DNA from: Bacteroidales bacterium
GTDB lineage: Bacteria > Bacteroidota > Bacteroidia > Bacteroidales > F082
Assembly: GCA_024710405.1 (NCBI GenBank)
Contig: JANJUV010000009.1
Location: 1 to 41,618 of the forward strand
Reading direction: 5' to 3'
Length of the DNA stretch: 41,618 bases
Of this stretch, positions 33,950 through 41,618 are shown one piece after another; position 1 is the first letter of the stretch; each line of letters opens with the position of its first letter. The notes under the pieces are model-generated. The model did not search any database, was not told where the DNA came from, and saw only the letters and a program-made list of their open reading frames with translations. The position numbers were made by a program, and so were the translations under genes.

Positions 33950-35026
33950 TTAGAAGTTGTAACCAAGCCTAAGGTCAAGGAAGTCGGCAACATGACCGTG
34001 TACCCTTAACCCTATGCCCGGCATCAAATGTTTTCCTGCCCTGTAGAACAGGCTGTAACGCTGAAATACGTCTCGTTTTTCGGCTGCCGATTTTTTCAGG
34101 TAAACTCCAAAATATTGCTGAAAATAGAATCTTCCAAGATATAGTTCGTTTCCGATGGCCGAGCTAAAACTCAATGCGTTTCCTTTCAGGTTATTTAATT
34201 CAGCAATATGATAGTTTGCGCCATGCCACAACCATTCAAACTCAATGCCGATGCCATTCAGACTGCTAACAGCATTCATGTATTGAATGGCCATTCCTGC
34301 AATTGGGTAGTAACGCTTCATTTCAACCTGCTTGTTGCTACCCGAGAAATGCAGGCTCAATCTATCACTTTGTTCTGATCTTTGAGAACTTAGGCTTAAT
34401 GTTTTCCGTTCATAATAGGGTGTTTGTAAAACATAGGTCATGCCAATTGAAAAAGTGGGAAAGTTGATCCCTTTATTGGGCTCTTTGATACCACCATTAG
34501 AAATGTGGTTGAAATATGTTCCAAACTGCAATTGTGTTTGCCGGCTGAGTGCATGATTCAATTGTATTCCGACCGATAGATTAAAGGATACTTTTGTGGA
34601 ATAGCTTAGGTTATATGGGTTGTTGACAGAGTCATACGGATTACTCAGGTATGAAAGTCCTGCAGCACCTCTGATACTAAAATTCATCGACTTATTAATT
34701 CTAAAAACCGGTTCAAGAAACAAAGAAAGGTCTGCGCTTCTACCTAATATTGTCGGATTGTCGTAATCCCAAAATGCGAAGCTTATCCCTGTTTTTGCCG
34801 AACACAGACAGTGGTCATAAACATCAGCCCCCGTATTGTAACGATATGTTTCAAGCATAAATCCTTTCGGAAGTGACTCCTTTACGAAAGCAAGTTCTCT
34901 GGAGTGTACAATAACAAATCCTATATGTGGTTTAAAGGAAAAACCAACATTGCTTGTTTCATTTGTATTCTCAGCACGAATACCCGGGTATAGAAAAAGT
35001 AAAAGTGCGAAAAGAAAAAACCTCAT
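33950..35026 (-). CDS. PagL-like lipid A 3-O-deacylase (acyloxyacyl hydrolase family), outer membrane
   Basis: 358 residues. Signal peptide MRFFLFALLLFLYPGIRAE, then a beta-barrel made of alternating strands. The PagL signature FNHISNGGI with a following PNKGIN (about residues 172-189) supplies the catalytic His174/Ser176, as in PagL (HxSN). The protein is roughly twice PagL's size, with extra barrel strands on both sides of the core, as in the long Bacteroidota members annotated acyloxyacyl hydrolase. It may remodel lipid A in the outer membrane. The start overlaps the stop of the upstream gene by 4 bases, so the two are translationally coupled. Confidence 0.82.
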   Translation of the reverse strand: MRFFLFALLLFLYPGIRAENTNETSNVGFSFKPHIGFVIVHSRELAFVKESLPKGFMLETYRYNTGADVYDHCLCSAKTGISFAFWDYDNPTILGRSADLSLFLEPVFRINKSMNFSIRGAAGLSYLSNPYDSVNNPYNLSYSTKVSFNLSVGIQLNHALSRQTQLQFGTYFNHISNGGIKEPNKGINFPTFSIGMTYVLQTPYYERKTLSLSSQRSEQSDRLSLHFSGSNKQVEMKRYYPIAGMAIQYMNAVSSLNGIGIEFEWLWHGANYHIAELNNLKGNALSFSSAIGNELYLGRFYFQQYFGVYLKKSAAEKRDVFQRYSLFYRAGKHLMPGIGLRVHGHVADFLDLRLGYNF

Positions 35027-35553
35027 GTCTGCTCTCCAACAAAATAATCCTCTTTATCAGCAAAGAGGACGTTGAAAGTTGTCAGGCTTCCATAAATTCT
35101 TGTAATATATTGCTGCAGATTGACCTTGTCATCCTCATCGAGCTTTGAACTGTTAATTCGTTGCTCCATAACGCGAAGCCTGTCGCGGACCATTACAATT
35201 TTATGGAAAAATGTTTCGATAGGTATCTCTTTGGCTTTAAGTCCTTTGTCGGAAGGCTGCAACACTAATGTTCCACCTTTATAGCGACGTGCAATGGGAA
35301 CAACTTCCTGAATGTCTGTAATTCTGGTCAGCAAACGATGAACGACTCTTTCCACTTTTTCAAAACTGACCAGGTCGGTTTCGCTTCCAACATAATCTGT
35401 TACTTCGAGCCCACGAAATGACTTCAGGATGGTTTTGATGCCGTAATCAAAAAACGTGATTTCGTACGAATCAGAATACACCTGAATGACTACTCCTTTT
35501 CCGAATTCGGGATGCATCACCCTTGAACCGATTCCCGGTGTTATATTTTCCAT
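35023..35553 (-). CDS. Conserved protein with UvrD-C/tudor-like N-terminal domain
   Basis: 176 residues from the ATG at 35553 (MENITPGIGSRVMHPEFGKG). An upstream in-frame TTG at 35574 overlaps coaE and is less likely. The first ~50 residues (GSRVMHPEFGKGVVIQVYSDSYEITFFDYG) form a tudor-like SH3 barrel like those at the C-terminus of UvrD/PcrA and in CarD-type proteins, which contact RNA polymerase. The rest is helical and charged (VVHRLLTRITDIQE, VMVRDRLRVMEQRINSSKLDEDD). No enzyme motif is seen. It lies between coaE and the PagL-like gene and is coupled to both. A nucleic-acid or RNA polymerase link is suggested only by the fold. Confidence 0.78.
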   Translation of the reverse strand: MENITPGIGSRVMHPEFGKGVVIQVYSDSYEITFFDYGIKTILKSFRGLEVTDYVGSETDLVSFEKVERVVHRLLTRITDIQEVVPIARRYKGGTLVLQPSDKGLKAKEIPIETFFHKIVMVRDRLRVMEQRINSSKLDEDDKVNLQQYITRIYGSLTTFNVLFADKEDYFVGEQT

Positions 35554-35570
35554 ATTATATTGATTTAAAG

Positions 35571-36161
35571 TCAATTACTTAAACTGATGAGTTTCTGATG
35601 AATTTCAATAACCTGTGGTATGATCATTGATTCGCCGCTGTTGAATATAACAAAGTCAGCAAGAGGTATCTTTTGATCATCATGCCATTGCTTGTTCATC
35701 CGTTTTCTGATTTCCTCAACAGGAAGATTGTCCCGGTCCGCTACCCTCTTAAGCCTTATCTGCTCGTCAGCAGCTACATAAATAAGCTTGTCGAACAGCT
35801 TATAATTTCCGGTTTCAAACAGAATTGCGGCTTCATAAAGCACATACGGATCGTTTTGGTGAGATTGACACCAATCATTAAACCGTTGTCTTACAATAGG
35901 GTGGATTAATGTTTCGATAAACTTAAGGGCTTTCACGTCGGAAAAAATACGGTCAGAAAGATTCTTTCTGATCAAATGCCCCTGTACATCGTAAAACCCT
36001 GCACCCAATTCATATTCAATAGTTTTTCTGACCTCTGATTCGTGATAGAGTTCATGTGCAGCCAGATCAGCCTGAAAAACACTAACTCCAAGTTTTTGAA
36101 AAACAGTGCATATGAGGCTTTTCCCACTGCCGATATTACCGGTAATGCCTGCTCTGATCAT
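35571..36161 (-). CDS. coaE: Dephospho-CoA kinase
   Basis: 196 residues, the standard length. Walker A GNIGSGKS (8-15) after AGIT, the CoA-binding lid region ADLAAHELY near 31-39, and EAAILFETGNYKLFDKLIYVAADEQIRLKR near the middle, with the LID basic residues RVADRDNLPVEEIRKRM. Last step of coenzyme A synthesis. Its start overlaps the ybbR stop by 4 bases (ATGA), which is the usual Bacteroidota order yajC-ybbR-coaE. Confidence 0.97.
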   Translation of the reverse strand: MIRAGITGNIGSGKSLICTVFQKLGVSVFQADLAAHELYHESEVRKTIEYELGAGFYDVQGHLIRKNLSDRIFSDVKALKFIETLIHPIVRQRFNDWCQSHQNDPYVLYEAAILFETGNYKLFDKLIYVAADEQIRLKRVADRDNLPVEEIRKRMNKQWHDDQKIPLADFVIFNSGESMIIPQVIEIHQKLISLSN

Positions 36162-37138
36162 TTATCCACAAATAGGTATTCAACTCCTGAGGGCTGTATT
36201 TGCGTGACAATCACCTGTTCGGGATGTTTTTCAAGTACAATTTGCAGCAATTGCTTGCGATGTGCCAGTCCACTGGTGTCGAGCGAAATATGAAACAAAT
36301 CCGGATGAATTTTCATGAACTCTTTCATGGGAACCAGAAAAAAAACTTCAGCTTTATCTGGAAAGGTTTTGATTCGGCGCACATACTCAGGTACAGAGAT
36401 ATTGACCAGAATCGAAGATTCAGTAAACTGCTCAACAGGAATGGTAACTTTAACCTCACCTGTATTCGTCTGAATCAATCCCCCTGGCAGATTCAGCGAC
36501 ACGGATGTAATTATTGTCTGATGAATGTCAGTGCCGGCAATTGTTTTTGTATAAACGCTCTGCAGTGTGTCGAGAACTTCTGATGGCCCAAAAACAGTTA
36601 CCATTGCAGGTTCGATGCCAATGACTCCAAAACTCCCGAATTGTTGTCTGTAGCTAATATCAGTAACTGCTTTAACCGCAACAGTAGCAGTGGAAAGTTT
36701 TTCTAGCCTGAAAACCAATTGGTCATCATCAAGTCTGAAATTATCTTCGCTAAGTCCTACTCCGTTAGCAATCAGCTCTTTTAAAACACCCGAACTTATG
36801 AAATATTCGGTCTGGTTGATTTTGCGGTAAGGAACTGTTTTCAGGGATATCTCTACTGTTTTAATCAACTTGCCGTACCGTAAGGCAAACAGTACAAAAC
36901 CCGGCGCGGTTACGTAGGTTTCAATATTATCCACAGCTGAACCACCAACAGTATATTCGGCAGGAACATCCGTAAATTCAATGGGTATAGTAAACTTAAT
37001 GGTGTATTCCTGACTCATTTTGATCATGAGCCAGAAAAAGGATGCCATTATGACACAAACTAAGTAGACCCCTAATCGGATCCGTTTTTTGTCGTTTCCT
37101 TTAGGATGTTGCAGTAGTGATGGTTTTCTTGCCTGCAT
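36158..37138 (-). CDS. ybbR: YbbR-domain membrane-anchored protein
   Basis: 326 residues. Short basic N-terminus, one membrane helix (~21-40, RLGVYLVCVIMASFFWLMI), then three or so YbbR-type beta domains of ~85 residues (YTIKFTIPIEFTDVPAEYTV; AVKAVTDISYRQQFGSFGV; ILVNISVPEYVRRIKTFPDK), each with a V/I-x-V-x-G/P pattern. In other bacteria YbbR (CdaR) regulates a diadenylate cyclase; no such cyclase is seen nearby. The conserved neighbourhood is yajC before and coaE after, all on one strand. Confidence 0.88.
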   Translation of the reverse strand: MQARKPSLLQHPKGNDKKRIRLGVYLVCVIMASFFWLMIKMSQEYTIKFTIPIEFTDVPAEYTVGGSAVDNIETYVTAPGFVLFALRYGKLIKTVEISLKTVPYRKINQTEYFISSGVLKELIANGVGLSEDNFRLDDDQLVFRLEKLSTATVAVKAVTDISYRQQFGSFGVIGIEPAMVTVFGPSEVLDTLQSVYTKTIAGTDIHQTIITSVSLNLPGGLIQTNTGEVKVTIPVEQFTESSILVNISVPEYVRRIKTFPDKAEVFFLVPMKEFMKIHPDLFHISLDTSGLAHRKQLLQIVLEKHPEQVIVTQIQPSGVEYLFVDK

Positions 37139-37170
37139 ATCAGAACCGACAACCCACCTGAAGTGGTATA

Positions 37171-37497
37171 TTATTTGCCTTGCCCTATCTGTGAAGGATC
37201 CATAACAACAGCTGATTTTTCAATGAGCAGTTTGTTACCTCCTTCAACCTCAATCAATATGGTTGTATCTCTGACTTCGACAATCTTGCCATGAATACCG
37301 CCGATGGTGATGATCTGGTCTCCTTTTTTGAGTGCTTCACGGTATTTACGTTGTTCTTTTGCCTTTTTCATTTGTGGCCTGATAAAAAAGAAATAGAAAA
37401 CAACCATGATCAGGATTAGGGGCAGGAACGACATAATTGAGCTGCCTTGCTGGCCATCTGCAGGTGGCCCGAATAAAAGAAAAGTTAATAGATTCAT
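37171..37497 (-). CDS. yajC: Preprotein translocase auxiliary subunit YajC
   Basis: 108 residues. One N-terminal helix (~21-39, [19 protein letters not shown]), then a cytoplasmic part [20 protein letters not shown] and the conserved [26 protein letters not shown]. YajC associates with SecDF-YajC at the Sec translocon. It lies 14 bases after the DUF1573 gene and 32 before ybbR. Confidence 0.96.
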   Translation of the reverse strand: MNLLTFLLFGPPADGQQGSSIMSFLPLILIMVVFYFFFIRPQMKKAKEQRKYREALKKGDQIITIGGIHGKIVEVRDTTILIEVEGGNKLLIEKSAVVMDPSQIGQGK

Positions 37498-37511
37498 TGT
37501 ATGTTGATTAA

Positions 37512-37970
37512 TTAATTTGCTGGTGTAACTACCTGTGCTTTAAGGCGAAGTATGGTCGATTGAGGCTGTGTATTGGTCATAACAGTGACGGTTTTATTGA
37601 CCATCCCCCTTTGACCGTTTGAATCGAATGTTACTTCAATTTTTCCTTCTTTCCCCGGCTTAACAGGCTCTTTGGTGTATTTGCTTGCGGTGCAGCCACA
37701 ACTTGCACTCACCTTGCTGATGAGCAGATCCGATTTTCCGGTATTGGTGAACTTATAAGAATAGCTTACTTTTTCTCCCTGAATAAGTCGTCCAAAGTCA
37801 TGCTCAGTATGCTGAAACGTGATAACAGGTACACCGAAATCCTGGTTGCCTGATGCAGTTTTCGGATTTTTTACCAGATCGGCAGGCAGTTTGTCTGAAT
37901 TGTTACCACATGAAACAAATATTAATATAGACAGCAAACCACCAAGTAAAAATAGAGTAAGGTTTTTCAT
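37512..37970 (-). CDS. DUF1573 lipoprotein
   Basis: 152 residues from the ATG at 37970 ([20 protein letters not shown] then Cys21), with a lipobox-like ending. The longer frame to 38009 contains the promoter -7 element. DUF1573 core: [20 protein letters not shown], then [27 protein letters not shown] and [16 protein letters not shown]. It is an immunoglobulin-like beta sandwich with the conserved SCGC cysteines. The function is unknown; such proteins are very common in Bacteroidota envelopes. First gene of the DUF1573-yajC-ybbR-coaE-tudor-PagL unit. Confidence 0.9.
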   Translation of the reverse strand: MKNLTLFLLGGLLSILIFVSCGNNSDKLPADLVKNPKTASGNQDFGVPVITFQHTEHDFGRLIQGEKVSYSYKFTNTGKSDLLISKVSASCGCTASKYTKEPVKPGKEGKIEVTFDSNGQRGMVNKTVTVMTNTQPQSTILRLKAQVVTPAN

Positions 37971-38006
37971 GGTTTTCCCTAAAAAAAAGTGTCTGTAATC
38001 TGAAGG

Positions 38007-38014
38007 CAAAAGTA
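38007..38014 (-). promoter_or_regulatory. -7 element of the DUF1573-yajC-ybbR-coaE unit
   Basis: CAAAAGTA on the plus strand reads TActTTTG on the minus strand, an exact match about 37 bases before the ATG at 37970. It supports the shorter DUF1573 start. Confidence 0.55.
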
Positions 38015-38054
38015 ATCAAATTATGGTTGCGGATGTTGGCGTTTATGCTTAACG

Positions 38055-39251
38055 TCAACGGATAATTGTAATGGAACCCTGATATACCTCGTTGCTTTTC
38101 CAACCGAAACATTTAAGCACATAAAAATATACACCATCAGGCAAGTTGCCACCATCCCAATCGTTCTGATAATCATCTGATTCATAAACTATTCGACCCT
38201 GTCTGTTAAAGATAACCAACGAAGAGCTTTTGTAATAGAGCGAAAGGGGCTTATTACCTTCAACATTAAGTTGTTTGAATGAAGCAGGGGTGATGTCGTC
38301 GTTTTCAGGAGGAGCTTCTGTGATTAATAAGACATCATTGTTTCCGTCACCGTTTGGGGTAAGAATGTTGGGTACTTTAAGCTTTACAGGCAGTACCTTC
38401 ACTTCTTTGGCAAACACAGTATCGCAACCCTGTGGATTAAACACTGTCAAAACGATATTATAAGTGCCTTCTTCACGAAAAAGATGAACTGGTGTGAGCA
38501 GGTCAGTGGTTGGTGAATCATCGCCAAAGTCCCAGAAATGATTAGTAACGGGTACAGAATCAGGAATGAGATTTTCAAAAGAAAACTCAATAAATGGATT
38601 TTGAATGTATGCTGTGTCGGGTTTTGAATAAATCTCGACATCCGGGTTGGCATAGGCTGTTGTAAAGACCGAATCGAGCCTTGAACATCCAAACCCGTCC
38701 GTTGTCGTGACAAAATACCATAAATGTGCTTTGAGTCCGATTGCAAGGGAGGGATTGTCAGGAGCAATCTGAATAGGCCTGACATCCCATTTGTAGGTGT
38801 AGGAACCATCGTTTCCTTCGGCTGTGGCCTGTAGCATTGCTGTATTGCCGTTGTCATTGTCTCCGTTTGTACACGTAAGCTGAACCTGTTCTATCGTCAC
38901 ATTGAATGATGGCCTGACAGTGACTTCAAAAGGCGCACTCATGCATTCTTCGTTTGACTGGGGATTTGTCACTGTTACACGGTAATTGCGCGTTTCAAGA
39001 GCTTCAACAACGATTTGCGAACTGGTTTGGCCTCCGGGCTGCCATAAATATGTGTAGCCTTCCACTGCCGGCACTGAAAGTGTGACAAAATCACCCTGAC
39101 ATACAGGCATTTCCAAATCGGCAGTGATTTCACATTCAGGCTGAGCAACTAATGTAGTGTTGTTGAGCAAAATAAACAATGAACCAAGCAGAACGAATAC
39201 AGCTTTAAAGCCTGAGGATGGTTTTCTGAAAGCGGAAGCGATCATCTTCAT
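38055..39251 (-). CDS. T9SS type B (gliding-motility C-terminal domain) exported protein with PKD domain
   Basis: 398 residues from the ATG at 39251, where a signal peptide starts (MKMIASAFRKPSSGFKAVF, then VLLGSLFILLNNTTLVAQ). A longer frame to 39380 would overlap the CoA-binding gene. Two Ig-like segments (~40-130 with YTYLWQPGGQTSSQIVV; ~135-220 with SYTYKWDVRPIQ) precede a PKD domain (NHFWDFGDDSPTT, LFREEGTYNIVLTVFNPQGC). The end is the type B sorting domain: VPNILTPNGDGNNDVLLI, LVIFNRQGRIVYESDDYQN, WDGGNLPDGVYFYVLKC. It is therefore probably secreted or surface-attached by T9SS. The ligand is unknown. Transcribed from its own promoter. Confidence 0.92.
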   Translation of the reverse strand: MKMIASAFRKPSSGFKAVFVLLGSLFILLNNTTLVAQPECEITADLEMPVCQGDFVTLSVPAVEGYTYLWQPGGQTSSQIVVEALETRNYRVTVTNPQSNEECMSAPFEVTVRPSFNVTIEQVQLTCTNGDNDNGNTAMLQATAEGNDGSYTYKWDVRPIQIAPDNPSLAIGLKAHLWYFVTTTDGFGCSRLDSVFTTAYANPDVEIYSKPDTAYIQNPFIEFSFENLIPDSVPVTNHFWDFGDDSPTTDLLTPVHLFREEGTYNIVLTVFNPQGCDTVFAKEVKVLPVKLKVPNILTPNGDGNNDVLLITEAPPENDDITPASFKQLNVEGNKPLSLYYKSSSLVIFNRQGRIVYESDDYQNDWDGGNLPDGVYFYVLKCFGWKSNEVYQGSITIIR

Positions 39252-39280
39252 CTGAGCATAATTTGAAGCCAATTGACCTG

Positions 39281-39288
39281 CAAATTTA
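39281..39288 (-). promoter_or_regulatory. -7 element of the T9SS type B gene
   Basis: CAAATTTA on the plus strand reads TAaaTTTG on the minus strand, an exact match 30 bases before the ATG at 39251. It supports that start. Confidence 0.55.
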
Positions 39289-39351
39289 TCCAAATTATTC
39301 ACCTGACCGGACATAAATGTTGTTATTGGAGTATCTATTCGTTTCTCAGCT

Positions 39352-39714
39352 CTAAAAACCACCTGTTTCGAGCATGACAAGGGTACATGCGATAACTACC
39401 CTGATTCCGTTTTCCCTGAGCCTCCTCTGAAGTTCAGGATTTTCGGTTCCGGGGTTAAAAATTACTTTTTCAGGTTTTAACCTAAGCAAAGCATCTGCAT
39501 ATATGTGCTGGTTTTCAGGCCTCAGGTAAATTGTCACAGCATACAGCCCCTGTTCCTCGGGGATGTGCTCCTGTATCGGAAATGTTCCGCTGCTATCAGC
39601 CTTTTTGCCAACTGCGATCACATCATATCCATGATCATACAGCATGCCCATGGCCAAAAAGGAAAACCTTCCGGGCCTGTTGCTTGCACCAAGTACCATT
39701 ACCTTTTTACTCAT
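39352..39714 (-). CDS. CoA-binding domain protein (YccU/CoA_binding_2 type)
   Basis: 120 residues from the ATG at 39714 (MSKKVMVLGASNRPGRFSF); a start four codons upstream at 39726 is possible. A single Rossmann-like fold: KVMVLGASNRPGRFSFLAMG, YDVIAVGKKAD, EKVIFNPGTENPELQRRLRENGI and VVIACTLVML. This is the small stand-alone version of the nucleotide/CoA-binding domain of succinyl-CoA synthetase alpha. The physiological role is unknown. It stands between the FabH-like gene and the T9SS gene on the minus strand. Confidence 0.88.
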   Translation of the reverse strand: MSKKVMVLGASNRPGRFSFLAMGMLYDHGYDVIAVGKKADSSGTFPIQEHIPEEQGLYAVTIYLRPENQHIYADALLRLKPEKVIFNPGTENPELQRRLRENGIRVVIACTLVMLETGGF

Positions 39715-39795
39715 AACGGATGACATATGGAATAAAATGCAAAAAGCCCGTTTTTATTGCTGAAGTGCAGAAAAACAGCGGATTTTCGGTTAAGA

Positions 39796-40872
39796 TTATT
39801 GTCTGTAAACAAAAGAATTGATATTCATTCCCGCTCCAACTGAAGCGAAAAGCAGTATGTCGCCCTTTTCTATCCGGTGATTCGGAATCCTGTTGTTCAG
39901 AATCATATCATACAACGTAGGTACAGTAGCTACTGAGCTGTTTCCCAATTCACTGATGTTCATGGGCATCACTTCAGCCGGATTGGCTTTTTTGCCGTAT
40001 AATCTGTAGAAACGTTGTATGATGGCTTCGTCCATTTTTTCGTTGGCCTGATGAATCAGTATTTTCTTCACATCGTCAATGCTGATTCCTGAGCGGTCGA
40101 GGGCTGTCTTCATGGCCAAAGGAACCTGACTTAATGAATATTCGTACACCTTTCTGCCATGCATCTTGATATAGCGTACATTGGGATCACTTTCAGGCTC
40201 ATTCGACTTGCCCAGAAAAAGATATCCAAGCTCTTCGAAGGTGTGTGAAACCGCTGCTGTAGAAAGAATGCCTGAATCATCATCCCTGTCTGACTTTTCG
40301 AGGATGGCTGCTCCGGCACCGTCAGAAAAGATCATGGTGTCGCGGTCATAAACATCCACCACGCGCGACAGGGTTTCGGTTCCAATGATCAGGCAACGAT
40401 CTGCCATTCCTGAACGGATAAACGAATCAGCTTGAATGATGCCCTGAATCCAGCCCGGACAGCCAAAGATAATGTCGTAAGGGATACATGCCGGATTTTT
40501 GATGCCAAGCAAATGCTTGATGCGTGAAGCTAAACTTGGTACAATGTCAGTCTGAATGGTTTCAGTGAAAACATCTCCGAAATTATGTGCCACAATGATC
40601 TGATCGAGGGTTTCGGGATCAATGCCGGCCGATTCAATGGCCTGGCGGGCAGCCAATAGCCCTATTTGCGAATTATTCTGATCCTTGTTTACCCAACGGC
40701 GCTCCCTGATACCCGTGATATCACGAAATTTTCTGATTACTTCTTCACCTGAACTCTCAATAACAGAATTGTCCTTTTCAAAAAACCTTTGGTCAATGAA
40801 TTCATGATTGTGAATAATGTTTTCAGGAATGAAACTGCCTGTTCCTGATATGATGGTTTTTATGTGATGCAT
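39796..40872 (-). CDS. 3-oxoacyl-ACP synthase III (FabH)-like enzyme
   Basis: 358 residues, longer than classic FabH (~320). Catalytic triad: Cys138 in IIFGCPGWIQG, His in ILIHQANEKM (about residue 265), Asn in ELGNSSVATVP (about residue 300). The start (GTGSFIPENIIHNHEFI) and RKFRDITGIRERRW are typical of the KAS III group. The extra length and FGCPGW in place of the usual CSGF suggest a paralogue for a special acyl substrate, such as branched-chain or aryl-polyene/flexirubin-type lipids, rather than the main FabH. No fatty-acid or polyketide genes are adjacent, so the pathway stays open. Confidence 0.88.
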   Translation of the reverse strand: MHHIKTIISGTGSFIPENIIHNHEFIDQRFFEKDNSVIESSGEEVIRKFRDITGIRERRWVNKDQNNSQIGLLAARQAIESAGIDPETLDQIIVAHNFGDVFTETIQTDIVPSLASRIKHLLGIKNPACIPYDIIFGCPGWIQGIIQADSFIRSGMADRCLIIGTETLSRVVDVYDRDTMIFSDGAGAAILEKSDRDDDSGILSTAAVSHTFEELGYLFLGKSNEPESDPNVRYIKMHGRKVYEYSLSQVPLAMKTALDRSGISIDDVKKILIHQANEKMDEAIIQRFYRLYGKKANPAEVMPMNISELGNSSVATVPTLYDMILNNRIPNHRIEKGDILLFASVGAGMNINSFVYRQ

Positions 40873-41140
40873 AGATATGTCAATTTAAGCCCACTCACTG
40901 AACGGGGCGGCTAAAGTAGGTATAAACAGTATATCGACATTCAATAGGGTCTTCCATTTTGAGCCATCATAAATCTACAACGTTTGAAATGAATGGTTTA
41001 AGTTGTTGATAAATCACTTGGGGGTTATTAAATAATCCATTCTCGTGATCAATTAAACGGCTCAACAGATAAACCAGGTGGGGTGTGTTTTCAGCAAGCC
41101 GGCAGAGCGGGCGGGGGATTCGCGCAGGCTTGATCTTTTG

Positions 41141-41166
41141 TTCCTTTTGTATCAAGACAAAAGGAA
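41141..41166. repeat. Perfect 10-bp inverted repeat (hairpin)
   Basis: TTCCTTTTGT (41141-41150) pairs with ACAAAAGGAA (41157-41166) across the 6-base loop atcaag. The loop is itself complementary to the flanking word cttgat at 41129-41134. This type of hairpin recurs between genes in Bacteroidota and may also act as a terminator or processing site. Confidence 0.75.
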
Positions 41167-41289
41167 AAGAGAAAGATTACTCATAATTCCTTTCTTCTGT
41201 ACTTTTCCCTGATGAAAAGCACCAAAAATCCAGCACGAACAACGCTATCCCCGCGCTCTGCAAAAACAGCGGAAATCGGGGTAAAGAGT

Positions 41290-41350
41290 GTATAGCACAA
41301 AACGAATTGTGATTCAAAGAAATGAAGTTTATTGTGGTATTGTGCTATAC
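41290..41350. repeat. 11-bp inverted repeat with 39-base spacer
   Basis: GTATAGCACAA (41290-41300) is the exact reverse complement of TTGTGCTATAC (41340-41350). The arms bracket an AT-rich centre. It could be the inverted ends of a very small mobile or repeat element, or the stem of a structured RNA. Confidence 0.7.
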
Positions 41351-41618
41351 AAACAAACCGCTTAGGGGCGGTCTGTTTTGCCGGATTTCCAGCTGTTTTA
41401 CATTCACCCTGCCGCCGGCCCGCTGTTCGTGCCTGCCCACGCACCCAACCCATGAAGAATTCAGGTAAAAGTGAAGCGACACTAACTGTTATTTATCCTA
41501 TCATTCCCCTGTCAATGTCAATGAACAGTGATGTTGAAGATCAACTGCCGATAAGTTGTGCGGTGGCCGGCCTGCGCGTGCCGGCAGCGATGGCTGTGAA
41601 TGGCAGATTGCCTGAAAA

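Larger units (their letters stand above)
40873..41618. other. Gene-free terminal region, probable interspersed repeat
   Basis: About 750 bases. Two short minus-strand frames (62 and 90 codons at 40967-41155 and 41181-41453) have basic, low-complexity translations without domains and are treated as spurious. The region holds two clear inverted repeats (listed separately) and a GC-rich block at 41405-41450 (gccgccggcccgctg...). Its composition changes sharply from the neighbouring genes. I suspect a multi-copy non-coding element. The last ~100 bases are open on the plus strand from 41515 without any recognisable protein. Confidence 0.5.

Noticed and set aside
38035-38059. Possible terminator hairpin after the T9SS type B gene (stem GTTGGCGTT/AACGTCAAC)
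   Set aside because: One stem mismatch, overlap with the stop codon and no T run on the minus strand make it an unconvincing terminator.
40967-41155. 62-codon minus-strand frame behind the FabH-like gene
   Set aside because: Basic, low-complexity translation without a recognisable domain, in a gene-free region with hairpins; probably part of a repeat.
41181-41453. 90-codon minus-strand frame
   Set aside because: Its start is in a GC-rich block and its translation is arginine- and cysteine-scattered without a domain. It crosses the inverted repeat at 41290-41350, so it is most likely spurious.
41515-41618. Plus-strand frame open to the window end (start about MSMNSDVEDQL)
   Set aside because: Only ~34 codons are visible, with no recognisable motif or promoter. 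It cannot be told from chance in this repeat-like region.

Overview
The window comes from the chromosome of a Bacteroidota bacterium, probably an anaerobic or facultative member of class Bacteroidia. Several independent signs agree. There are secretion tails of the type IX system (T9SS), a type B gliding-motility C-terminal domain at 38055-39251 and a type A-like tail at 1177-3324. The primary sigma factor is the short 288-residue form. Many upstream regions carry the Bacteroidota -7 element TAnnTTTG. Also present are a ~480-residue GAPDH with an N-terminal extension and a yajC-ybbR-coaE cluster. Cytochrome c nitrite reductase (NrfHA) indicates ammonifying nitrite reduction.

Layout. (1) 1-3568 (+): a tight surface/secretion operon with the end of an S74-chaperone adhesin, a protein with two dockerin-like calcium loops, a large T9SS-type exported protein whose N-terminus looks like a cohesin-type beta sandwich, and a small PID-CTERM-like protein. 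(2) 3875-7178 (+): the most unusual part. A palindrome resembling a DtxR/IdeR box overlaps the promoter of three tightly packed genes. They encode a cytosolic FbpA-like binding protein with an N-terminal DUF1858-like domain, a HypB/UreG-like P-loop GTPase with extra cysteines, and a soluble ABC ATPase. No permease is present. A small zinc-ribbon protein follows. (3) 7200-10938 (+): a PepSY-type membrane protein, then nrfH-nrfA with their own promoter and a strong terminator. (4) 11017-15494 (-): a TPR protein, a DUF368/PopT-type lipid carrier translocase, aroE and a divergent Nramp homologue. (5) 15838-20149: a GlmM-type mutase, recR, a MORN/YwqK-like protein, a HAD phosphatase and a TPR lipoprotein, followed by a 36-bp tandem repeat. 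(6) 20490-25364 (-): DUF2279, phosphomannomutase, mltG, an acetyltransferase and dapF. (7) 25541-33931 (+): HtrA protease, rpoD, gap, pyrG, yidC and a truncated haemoglobin. (8) 33950-40872 (-): a PagL-like lipid A deacylase, a UvrD-C/tudor-like protein, coaE, ybbR, yajC, a DUF1573 lipoprotein, a T9SS type B protein, a CoA-binding protein and a FabH-like synthase. (9) 40873-41618: gene-free sequence with inverted repeats that looks like an interspersed repeat.

Most genes are housekeeping: envelope assembly (GlmM, PopT-like, MltG, DapF, YidC, YajC, PagL-like), transcription, and central metabolism. The accessory interest lies in 1-10938. A candidate metal-responsive, permease-less ABC/GTPase operon sits directly upstream of a haem-rich nitrite respiration module, so a role in metal or cofactor handling is plausible but unproven. 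Several conventional longest-ORF starts (TTG codons at 3906, 29896 and 31587) lie inside promoter -7 elements, so downstream ATG starts are used here.
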